Positions 1 to 4,263 of a DNA stretch of 5,067 bases are shown here, in pieces. The position numbers were made by a program, and so were the translations under genes. The stretch comes from Methanobacteriota archaeon (GTDB lineage: Archaea; Halobacteriota; Halobacteria; Halobacteriales; Halalkalicoccaceae): assembly GCA_022561895.1 (NCBI GenBank), contig JADFQH010000233.1, forward strand, positions 1-5,067, written 5' to 3'. The notes beneath the pieces were generated by a model. It had not been told where the DNA came from and made no database searches. It worked only from the letters and a program-made list of their open reading frames with translations. Each line of letters begins with the position of its first letter. Position 1 is the first letter of the stretch.

Positions 1-1
1 C

Positions 2-226
2 AGCGGCCTCGGCTTCACCTTGACCACCACGCAGGGGCTCACCGGCGGGGCCCTCACGGCAAACGCCTTTTTTCGTGTCTACGGGGCGGGGGGATCGGCC
101 CTGGTGAACGTGGCGATCATCCTTTTCGCCTTCTCGACGATCATCTCCTCGACCGCGCCGGCGGTGAAGTCCGAGACAACGCGGTCGATTGGGTTGCCCC
201 AGCCCTCGATCATGATCCCGGTCTGA
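2..226 (+). pseudogene. Sodium:alanine symporter (AGCS family) internal fragment, cut off at a junction
   Basis: AGCS proteins are inner-membrane carriers of about 450-500 residues that import alanine or glycine with sodium. The frame is open from the left window edge, so the start lies outside. It reads a Gly/Thr-rich stretch (GLTGGALTANAFF), a Gly pair, then a hydrophobic helix ending in ILFAFSTIIS (119-148). This resembles the late part of AGCS proteins, where the FAFSTII motif is normally followed by a Gly/Ser-Trp-Ser-Tyr-Tyr-Gly segment. Here that segment is absent. After about position 148 the frame is only the antisense of the DUF1611 gene, reading to a chance stop at 224-226. The last two or so membrane helices are therefore missing and the product is probably non-functional. 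Family assignment comes from motif memory over about 49 residues, so it is probable rather than certain. Confidence 0.6.
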
Positions 227-768
227 CCCGTGGGAACGAACGCGGCGTCGATCCCCCGCTCCTGTGCCGCGCGCGCGAGTTCGAGCGAGACGGTCATCTT
301 CCCTACTGAACAGTCGGTTCCCACCGTCAGGATCACCTCCGCGTCGACTTCGCGGGCGATCCCCCGACTCACACTCAGGTCCTCGTCGGGCTTACGAACA
401 TCCCACAGCTCGCAGTTGTTCTCCTCGGCGAGCGAGACGAACTCGGGGTCCTCGGAAAGGAAGTAATGCAGCCCCGAGATCACGTCACAGCCCCTCGAAA
501 GGGCGTTCTCGACATCCTCTCGCCAGCTCTCGTCGAACCCTCCTCCGATTGGAGCGATCCCGATCAGAAGGGCATCGGCGTCCTCGACGTTGGCCATCTC
601 CTCGACGATCGGGGCGTCGGGAACCCCCGGTAGGTAGTCCGCGACCTGCCCGCCGGCTCGGTCTCTATCGACGATGGCAGCAACGTCGTAATCGCCGTAG
701 CGAAGGACGCCGACGGCGGTCTTTGCGCGCTCGGGGAACTTCTCGTGGGCGAGAATGGCGATCTGCAT
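79..768 (-). CDS. DUF1611 family protein (DgcN-like, NAD-fold plus P-loop), C-terminally truncated
   Basis: The frame gives 229 residues, whereas DUF1611 proteins usually have about 330-350. Residues 1-75 look like a Rossmann-type N-domain (MQIAILAHEKF start, acidic and hydrophobic strands). Residues 150-159 (GTDCSVGKMT, Lys157) are the family P-loop, followed by VPTGQTGIMIEGWG (178-191) and SDFTAGAVEEMIVEKA (199-214). The next part should be the strand and loop containing a VEGQGS-like motif, but the frame becomes KRMIATFTRADPPAP and stops, because it is reading the antisense of the symporter fragment. Some DUF1611 proteins are DgcN, which N-acylates D-glutamate before DgcA (a racemase/deacylase) acts; whether this one did so is inference. 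ATG 766-768 is preferred because a TATA-like element lies 24 nt upstream. The gene is probably a non-functional remnant. The family call is good, the exact function is not. Confidence 0.8.
   Translation of the reverse strand: MQIAILAHEKFPERAKTAVGVLRYGDYDVAAIVDRDRAGGQVADYLPGVPDAPIVEEMANVEDADALLIGIAPIGGGFDESWREDVENALSRGCDVISGLHYFLSEDPEFVSLAEENNCELWDVRKPDEDLSVSRGIAREVDAEVILTVGTDCSVGKMTVSLELARAAQERGIDAAFVPTGQTGIMIEGWGNPIDRVVSDFTAGAVEEMIVEKAKRMIATFTRADPPAP
127..150. other. Recombination junction between symporter and DUF1611 genes
   Basis: On the + strand this stretch encodes the AGCS motif FAFSTIIS (125-148). On the minus strand it encodes EEMIVEKA of DUF1611 (127-150). Left of it only the symporter frame makes sense; right of it only the DUF1611 frame does. 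The two families thus meet in about 20-23 bp that satisfy both, as expected if two convergent genes recombined through short matching sequence and lost both C-terminal ends. A misjoined assembly through the same short overlap would look identical. Confidence 0.6.
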
Positions 769-792
769 ATCGGGGCATGGACGACCCCCGTG

Positions 793-801
793 TTAATCCT
801 T
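793..801 (-). promoter_or_regulatory. Candidate TATA element for the DUF1611 gene
   Basis: On the minus strand the sequence AAGGATTAA ends 24 nt before the ATG at 768, the spacing expected for a leaderless archaeal transcript. It matches the haloarchaeal TATA consensus only weakly. Confidence 0.35.
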
Positions 802-843
802 TAGATGTGGGCCGGTCGATGGGCATGCAGTCGCCAGCAGTAG

Positions 844-849
844 TATTTA
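844..849 (+). promoter_or_regulatory. TATA box for the small acidic gene at 874
   Basis: TATTTA stands exactly 24 nt upstream of the ATG at 874, within an AT-richer patch of an otherwise GC-rich divergent region. The position implies transcription starting at or next to the ATG with no leader. Confidence 0.5.
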
Positions 850-873
850 CCGTTGGTATGCAGTATGCCTCTC

Positions 874-1140
874 ATGGCTGAAATCCCCGATATTCAGGCC
901 GTCGAGACCGCTGAGGAGTATATTCACGTCCGGTTTCGCGATCCCGACGAGTTCGAGGAGATTCGCACGCCAGACTGGGCTGCGGAGGTCGCACAGTCCG
1001 TCTCGGATGGTTCGGAAGTCCGAACCGGAGATATGGGAAACGACGACTGGCAGGTCCAGAGCGTCCTGATTCAGAAAAACGCTGGTGAGGAGAAGGCGAA
1101 AGAACAGGCTCGCGAGATCACCGAAAAGATCGAGTCGTAG
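874..1140 (+). CDS. Small acidic haloarchaeal protein of unknown function
   Basis: This is an 88-residue soluble protein that I do not recognise. It starts MAEIPDIQAVETAEEYIHVR, has a likely alpha/beta core (IHVRF at 17-21, VQSVLIQ at 61-67) and ends in a charged helix of Glu, Lys and Arg (71-88). It has no signal peptide, membrane segment or metal-binding Cys/His set. Upstream in-frame TTG (853) and ATG (865) codons exist, but the ATG at 874 is preferred because the TATA box lies 24 nt in front of it and the protein sense begins there. The protein is strongly acidic, as expected of a high-salt cytoplasm. It is divergent from the DUF1611 gene, with 105 bp between the two starts, and no operon partner follows. 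A function cannot be named. Confidence 0.75.
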   Translation: MAEIPDIQAVETAEEYIHVRFRDPDEFEEIRTPDWAAEVAQSVSDGSEVRTGDMGNDDWQVQSVLIQKNAGEEKAKEQAREITEKIES

Positions 1141-1321
1141 CTCGCGCAACAGAGTGGCTTCAGTCTCAACCCGTACAGTCGCCCGGTTCGTCTCGCCGTG
1201 GATCATCGGTCCTTCCGCTTCGACGGGGCTGTCCTATCCGTTTTTCACCCTCGTCCCGATCGCCTGAGTTTCGCTACAGCGGTTCTCCTGCCTCGATCGC
1301 TATTGCTCGCCGCCTCCGTGT

Positions 1322-1711
1322 TCAGTACGACTCAACAGTGAGACCGTCAATACGTTCGAAGTGTTCAACGTTGCGGGTAAGAACCGGCTCGTCGTGAACC
1401 AGTCCCACTGCTCCAATCATCACGTCAGGATCGTCGAGTGGCTCCCCTCTGGATCTGAGGGTAGCTGCGATCTCACCCGCTTTCATTCCACAGGCTCGAT
1501 CGAACGGTAGCTCGTGCATCTCTGAAAGAAGCGCCTCGGTACGCGCACGTTCCTCGCTTGTCGCACTCGACAGGTGAATCCCTTCCCAGAGTTCCATCAC
1601 CGTAATCGCCGTGACGTACGGTGTACCGGCGGCATCGATCTCGGCTATCGGTTCTTCGGTAGCGTGATTACCGTGTAGTAGATGGATCAGAAAGGTCGTA
1701 TCGAGGATCAT
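1322..1711 (-). CDS. vapC: VapC-type toxin, PIN-domain ribonuclease
   Basis: This 129-residue PIN-domain protein is of usual length for VapC toxins, which are magnesium-dependent RNases that often cut tRNA or rRNA and stop translation. The sequence starts MILDTTFLIHLL with the first catalytic acid at Asp4, followed by the conserved Glu40 (TVMELWEG), Asp96 (DDPDVMIGA) and TRN at 112-114 within a typical VLTRNVEHFERIDGL ending. All the expected active-site acids are present, so it should be active. Its ATG overlaps the stop codon of the antitoxin gene by 4 bp (ATGA), indicating translational coupling and one transcript. Codon use is slightly richer in A/T than in its neighbours, which fits horizontal spread of such modules. 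The RNA target cannot be read from the sequence. Confidence 0.92.
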   Translation of the reverse strand: MILDTTFLIHLLHGNHATEEPIAEIDAAGTPYVTAITVMELWEGIHLSSATSEERARTEALLSEMHELPFDRACGMKAGEIAATLRSRGEPLDDPDVMIGAVGLVHDEPVLTRNVEHFERIDGLTVESY

Positions 1712-1977
1712 CGTTCTTCCTGCTCAGTCCCGTGATCGAACGCGTCGGCAATTCGGTCGGCCCGTTTCCGACGCGAACCCGTTCGTTCCGCCTGCCTGTC
1801 TGCAATTATTTGCTCTATCTCACCCGCGGTCTTGTCGCTCAGTACGCCGTGATAGTCGGCCAAACGTACACCAGTCGTGAGCCGCCGAACCGTATCGCTG
1901 AAGCTCTCGTTCTCTTCTTTTTCGGCTTTTAGCCGGTCGTACGCGTCTTCCGACAACGAGATCGTTTTCGTCCCCAT
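1708..1977 (-). CDS. vapB: VapB-type antitoxin (DUF217 / UPF0330 family)
   Basis: An 89-residue partner of VapC that should bind and silence the toxin and repress the operon promoter. The N-terminus MGTKTISLSEDAYDRLKAEK and the following ESFSDTVRRL (24-33) are the hallmark of the archaeal DUF217/PF02697 antitoxins, a short beta strand plus two helices for DNA binding. The charged C-terminal half (50-89) is where the toxin-binding segment is expected. A longer in-frame start at 2034 would add 19 residues (MKQIRSTETHIQYTYIHRH), but these are encoded by the promoter region. The ATG at 1975-1977 is chosen because a TATA box ends 24 nt upstream and the family begins there. The gene overlaps vapC by 4 bp. 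Confidence 0.9.
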   Translation of the reverse strand: MGTKTISLSEDAYDRLKAEKEENESFSDTVRRLTTGVRLADYHGVLSDKTAGEIEQIIADRQAERTGSRRKRADRIADAFDHGTEQEER

Positions 1978-1989
1978 ATGTCTGTGTAT

Positions 1990-1999
1990 GTACGTGTAC
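1990..1999. promoter_or_regulatory. Possible VapB operator (GTAC-GT-GTAC)
   Basis: Two GTAC palindromes separated by 2 bp sit between the TATA element (2002-2007) and the vapB ATG. A repressor bound here would cover the transcription start, as is usual for autoregulated toxin-antitoxin operons. The repeat is short, so this is only a candidate. Confidence 0.3.
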
Positions 2000-2001
2000 T
2001 G

Positions 2002-2014
2002 AATATGCGTTTCG
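2002..2014 (-). promoter_or_regulatory. BRE/TATA promoter of vapBC
   Basis: On the minus strand CGAAACGCATATT contains a purine-rich BRE-like CGAAA followed by a CATATT TATA element that ends 24 nt before the vapB ATG. A leaderless vapBC transcript independent of the gene upstream is implied. Confidence 0.5.
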
Positions 2015-2070
2015 GTCGAACGGATCTGTTTCACGGAGGTTGTCGTCGCCGTATAGAAAACACACTGTCA

Positions 2071-2955
2071 CTACATCCGGTACAGCCGCGTCGTGAAAAA
2101 TTCCCGAAACGCACTCTCTAATGCCTGTTCAGGATCGCCAGTCGCGTCAACAGCCCGTTTCGCCATCGCATCGAACTCTTTTAAGAGAGTGCGCTGGCCG
2201 ACGACGATCAACCGGTTGGACTCCCTGTTACCGATCGCCTCCTTGCACTTTTCGATATGGGCTGCGATCTGGTTGTCCCGGCGGCGCTCGAAGCGTCCCT
2301 GTGAGAACCCACCCTTCGAGTGGTCTCCTTTTACGTCGCTCTCGAAGGCCGTAAACGACTCGCGGTCAGTTCCAGAAAACTCGCCCATCGCAAAGAGATC
2401 CGAGCGAACGAGTGCGAACGCGAACTCGCCCTCGGGAAGAAACCAGCCGCGATCGAGTTCGACGCGGTCGCTCCACGTCACGAACGGCTCGGGCGAAAGC
2501 GGCGCTTTGAGAGCGATACTCAGCAGACCGGCGTCGTCCGTGACTGCGAGGCAGGGAGCCGCTCGGGAAACGAGCGACGTGCGCTCACAGAACGCCTCTC
2601 GAACTGCTTCAGGCGGTTCGCCGTCCCCTTCGACCATCGCGGTCAGCACACCCTCCTCGTTCGTCTGCAAACTATCGAGTCGGGAAAGGATCTCTCGGAG
2701 GCGCTTTTCTCGAACTGTTTCGACGCCGCGAAACTCCAGTTCGCGCTCTTTCTCGGTGCGCTCGATTTGCCCCTCTAGATCCTCGATCCGGTCTTCGAGG
2801 CGGTTTTCGCGCTCCTCAGCGTCCTGTTTCTTCCGGGTGGCTTCGCGGCGGCGCTCGGCCTCGGCTTCAAAACGCGCTTTGAGATTCTCACGCTCGTCTT
2901 CCAGCTCGGCAATCCGGTCTTTGAGTTCGGCTCGCCCGAGCAGCTCATCCAGCAT
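2071..2955 (-). CDS. Vms1/ANKZF1-like peptidyl-tRNA hydrolase (VLRF1 domain) with N-terminal coiled coil
   Basis: A 294-residue cytoplasmic protein. Residues 8-95 form a long, highly charged coiled coil rich in Glu, Arg and Lys. Residues 100-294 form an eRF1-like alpha/beta domain: APCLAVTDDAGLLSIAL (133-149), an Asp/Arg-Trp-Phe region (168-172), and the key motif KGDHSKGGFSQGRFERRR (209-226) with Gln219 in the position of the release-factor catalytic Gln. RLIVVGQRTLLKEF (248-261) and EFFTTRLYRM (285-294) close the domain. In eukaryotes Vms1/ANKZF1 cuts peptidyl-tRNA on stalled large subunits during ribosome quality control; haloarchaeal relatives carry the same Gln motif. There is no zinc finger or ankyrin repeat. 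The ATG at 2953-2955 is supported by a TATA box 24 nt upstream. The DUF5802-like gene ends 26 bp before it, and vapBC follows on the same strand after 93 bp. The family call is good; the activity is inferred from homologues. Confidence 0.8.
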   Translation of the reverse strand: MLDELLGRAELKDRIAELEDERENLKARFEAEAERRREATRKKQDAEERENRLEDRIEDLEGQIERTEKERELEFRGVETVREKRLREILSRLDSLQTNEEGVLTAMVEGDGEPPEAVREAFCERTSLVSRAAPCLAVTDDAGLLSIALKAPLSPEPFVTWSDRVELDRGWFLPEGEFAFALVRSDLFAMGEFSGTDRESFTAFESDVKGDHSKGGFSQGRFERRRDNQIAAHIEKCKEAIGNRESNRLIVVGQRTLLKEFDAMAKRAVDATGDPEQALESAFREFFTTRLYRM

Positions 2956-2969
2956 ACCCGAACAGATAC

Positions 2970-2980
2970 AGCGCTGCGCT
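2970..2980. repeat. Perfect 5-1-5 palindrome in the Vms1-like gene promoter
   Basis: AGCGC-T-GCGCT lies immediately downstream of the TATA box and ahead of the start codon. It could be an operator that blocks initiation, but arms of 5 bp made only of G, C and A/T ends can arise by chance in GC-rich DNA. Confidence 0.3.
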
Positions 2981-2986
2981 TTTATC
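2980..2986 (-). promoter_or_regulatory. TATA box of the Vms1-like gene, overlapping the upstream stop codon
   Basis: GATAAAA on the minus strand ends 24 nt before the ATG at 2955. Its TAA (2982-2984) is also the stop codon of the DUF5802-like gene, so the two genes need not depend on one transcript even though they are only 26 bp apart. Confidence 0.5.
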
Positions 2987-3335
2987 TTCCGGCTTTTCCT
3001 GCGGAAACGATATCTAGAAGCTGGGAGGCGCGATCCGCCTTCGCCAAGAGCACCTCGCGGGGAGCCGGGAGCGTATCCCTGTCGCCGGGAGCGACCTGAT
3101 CGCGGGGGATCAGCAGGGTGTTTTCGGGAACGCCGTCCTCGCCGCGAACCGCGAAATGCCGTGTCGCGAGCTTCATTACTAGAGGAAAGTCGAGGCGCTC
3201 GACGCCCTCGCCGGTTGCATACAACTGCTCGTTCACTCGCTCGTGTTGGTCGCGCTGGAGGGCCGCGTGCGTTCCATCGTAGGGCTCGACGAACAGCCGC
3301 CCGACGTAGTAGCCACGCGAGAATGTCTCAAACAT
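2982..3335 (-). CDS. Small haloarchaeal protein, probable DUF5802 family
   Basis: A 117-residue soluble protein with no known activity. It starts MFETFSRGYYVGRLFVEPYD and continues with HERVNEQLYATGEGVERLD (31-49), PLVMKLATRHFAVRGEDGVP (51-70), a variable loop, and PREVLLAKADRASQLLDI (92-109). This matches, from memory, the DUF5802 family that appears restricted to haloarchaea. It has no catalytic motif, membrane segment or Cys pair. An in-frame ATG five codons further upstream exists (3348-3350), but the family starts at MFE, so 3333-3335 is used. A TATA-like ATATAAC/GTTATAT lies about 30 nt upstream, giving a leader of only a few bases. It precedes the Vms1-like gene by 26 bp on the same strand, so co-transcription is likely at least in part. 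A shared role is inference. Confidence 0.75.
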   Translation of the reverse strand: MFETFSRGYYVGRLFVEPYDGTHAALQRDQHERVNEQLYATGEGVERLDFPLVMKLATRHFAVRGEDGVPENTLLIPRDQVAPGDRDTLPAPREVLLAKADRASQLLDIVSAGKAGR

Positions 3336-3365
3336 GCTATTCAGTATCACGTTCGTCGTTGGAGG

Positions 3366-3372
3366 ATATAAC
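3366..3372 (-). promoter_or_regulatory. TATA box for the DUF5802-like gene
   Basis: GTTATAT on the minus strand ends 30 nt before the ATG at 3335, so transcription should begin some 5 nt ahead of the start codon. It opens the minus arm of a divergent promoter region. Confidence 0.45.
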
Positions 3373-3380
3373 TGTTTGCC
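3369..3380 (+). repeat. 12-bp direct repeat, copy 1
   Basis: TAACTGTTTGCC occurs here and again at 4088-4099, in the intergenic regions on both sides of the DUF1405 gene. The copies are identical and in the same orientation, 719 bp apart. This copy overlaps the minus-strand TATA element by 4 bp. Confidence 0.5.
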
Positions 3381-3385
3381 AACAT

Positions 3386-3393
3386 GTTTATAT
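3386..3393 (+). promoter_or_regulatory. Possible distal TATA box of the DUF1405 gene
   Basis: GTTTATAT is the best match to a TATA consensus in the divergent region, but it is about 60 nt from the DUF1405 start, so it would give a leader of about 35 nt. It may be an additional promoter. Confidence 0.3.
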
Positions 3394-3422
3394 CGGACCG
3401 CAATTCACGAAAGAGCAGTACG

Positions 3423-3428
3423 ATTATA
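3423..3428 (+). promoter_or_regulatory. Proximal TATA box of the DUF1405 gene
   Basis: ATTATA ends 25 nt before the ATG at 3454, the leaderless spacing seen at other genes in the window. It lies between two CGGNCCG palindromes (3394-3400 and 3429-3435), the second of which directly abuts it. Confidence 0.5.
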
Positions 3429-3453
3429 CGGTCCGCGATCACTTTCACGAACG

Positions 3454-4068
3454 ATGATTCCGCGGACATACGCGCGCTACTACCTCGAAAACACTCCCAG
3501 TTTACTCTGGCTTCTCGGGGTCAATATTCTAGCGATGCTGGTCGGCGTTCGCTTCTACGTCGAGACCATGCCCGAAGTTCCAACGTTCCTCTGGATCTTC
3601 TATCTCGACTCCCCTGCCGCGCTCTTTCTCGCCACCCTTTCCCTTCTTACCCTCCTTACGAACCTCGGCAATCCCTTAGAAGGCCTCCCGCAGAACCGCG
3701 CGCTCGCGTATCTGCACACGCTCGCGTTCGTCTGGCTCGTCAAGTACGGTCTCTGGACTTTTGTGGCCCTCAATCTCGGATTTTCTGCCTACTTTCCGGA
3801 TCTGTACGACTACTGGTTCATCGTCATCACTCATCTGGCGTTCGTCCTCGAAGCCTACCTGATCCCCCACTACGGAAAAACCACGAAAGGCGCACTCGGC
3901 CTCTCGCTCGTGCTCTTGCTCCTCAACGATCTGCTCGATTACGGTTTTGGCTACCACCCGCCGCTTCGGTACGAACCCGGCCTCCTTCTTCCGATTGTTA
4001 CTGTACTCCTCTCGATTTTCTCGGTCTGGCTCGCTTCGCGGGCGTTCAATCGGCTAGAGTCGGTGTGA
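3454..4068 (+). CDS. DUF1405 family membrane protein
   Basis: A 204-residue integral membrane protein with about six helices, near residues 16-35, 43-66, 86-109, 119-138, 145-162 and 177-197. The conserved stretches NRALAYLHTLAFVWLVKYGL (81-100), THLAFVLEAYLIPHYGKTTKGA (126-147, with a His and Pro within or near the membrane) and LLNDLLDYGFGYHPPL (156-171) are typical of the DUF1405 family of archaea and Bacillales, whose function is unknown. Conserved charged and polar residues inside helices (Lys97, His127, Glu133, Asp159, Asp162) suggest transport or catalysis in the membrane, but no activity can be assigned. Further upstream codons keep the frame open to 3334, but the ATG at 3454 starts the family sequence (MIPRTYARYYLENTPSLLWL) and has a TATA box 25 nt before it. 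The gene stands alone on the + strand, divergent from the DUF5802-like gene. Confidence 0.85.
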   Translation: MIPRTYARYYLENTPSLLWLLGVNILAMLVGVRFYVETMPEVPTFLWIFYLDSPAALFLATLSLLTLLTNLGNPLEGLPQNRALAYLHTLAFVWLVKYGLWTFVALNLGFSAYFPDLYDYWFIVITHLAFVLEAYLIPHYGKTTKGALGLSLVLLLLNDLLDYGFGYHPPLRYEPGLLLPIVTVLLSIFSVWLASRAFNRLESV

Positions 4069-4087
4069 GACGCCATAAGGACTGTTG

Positions 4088-4099
4088 TAACTGTTTGCC
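4088..4099 (+). repeat. 12-bp direct repeat, copy 2
   Basis: Second copy of TAACTGTTTGCC, identical to 3369-3380. Its last five bases (TTGCC, 4095-4099) form the outer end of the left arm of the inverted repeat at 4095-4133. Confidence 0.5.
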
Positions 4100-4133
4100 G
4101 GTGATCGTGGTACGGATCAGCGATCATCGGCAA
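4095..4133. repeat. 13-bp inverted repeat (stem-loop or operator)
   Basis: Arms 4095-4107 (TTGCCGGTGATCG) and 4121-4133 (CGATCATCGGCAA) are complementary at 12 of 13 positions; the one mismatch would be a G-U pair in RNA. The 13-nt spacer is 4108-4120. It begins 26 nt after the DUF1405 stop and is not followed by a run of T, so it is an unusual terminator for archaea. A dimeric regulator binding site for the gene on the right, or an RNA 3'-end stabiliser for the gene on the left, are alternatives. Confidence 0.7.
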
Positions 4134-4232
4134 GGGGCTACAAAAGTTCTTATCAGGGGATGATACGCAGCCCGTTCTTACGTTATTGATGAGCAAGCAC
4201 CTGAAAGCTCTATTAGTTGAAACAGAGACACG

Positions 4233-4239
4233 CTTTTCC
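4233..4239 (+). promoter_or_regulatory. Weak TATA-like element for the winged-helix regulator
   Basis: CTTTTCC ends 24 nt before the ATG at 4264. The match is poor, but its position agrees with the other promoters here and helps to choose the start. A competing element, CTTATC at 4149-4154, would suit the alternative start at 4189. Confidence 0.3.
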
Positions 4240-4263
4240 GTCCCCGTCGTCTATACCACTTCG

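Noticed and set aside
264..881. A 205-codon open frame on the + strand
   Set aside because: Antisense to the DUF1611 gene and extremely rich in Arg, Ser and Pro, unlike an acidic halophile protein.
847..1206. A minus-strand frame opposite the small acidic gene
   Set aside because: No TATA box or family match, and its composition is that of an antisense shadow; the + frame has the better promoter and the acidic composition.
1141..1321. Possible small gene or RNA in the 181-bp gap
   Set aside because: Only short frames without promoter support and only small hairpins are present. A TTTTT stretch near 1240 could help end transcription from the left but is too weak to list.
1978..2034. Longer VapB with 19 extra N-terminal residues
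   Set aside because: The extra codons cover the BRE/TATA region, and the DUF217 family starts at MGTKTISLSE.
2093..3457. A 454-codon open frame on the + strand
   Set aside because: It runs antisense to the Vms1-like and DUF5802-like genes. Its Ser/Arg-rich, low-complexity sequence is what the antisense of GC-biased acidic genes gives, and it has no promoter or recognisable domain.
3384..4163. A 259-codon frame on the + strand
   Set aside because: It overlaps the DUF1405 gene in another frame, is Arg/Ser/His-rich and has no family signature, while the DUF1405 frame has clear membrane helices.
4186..4263. Longer regulator starting at TTG 4186 or ATG 4189
   Set aside because: The added residues are not typical of the family and are coded by AT-richer DNA. 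It remains possible because a CTTATC element lies upstream, so it is noted in the gene entry.
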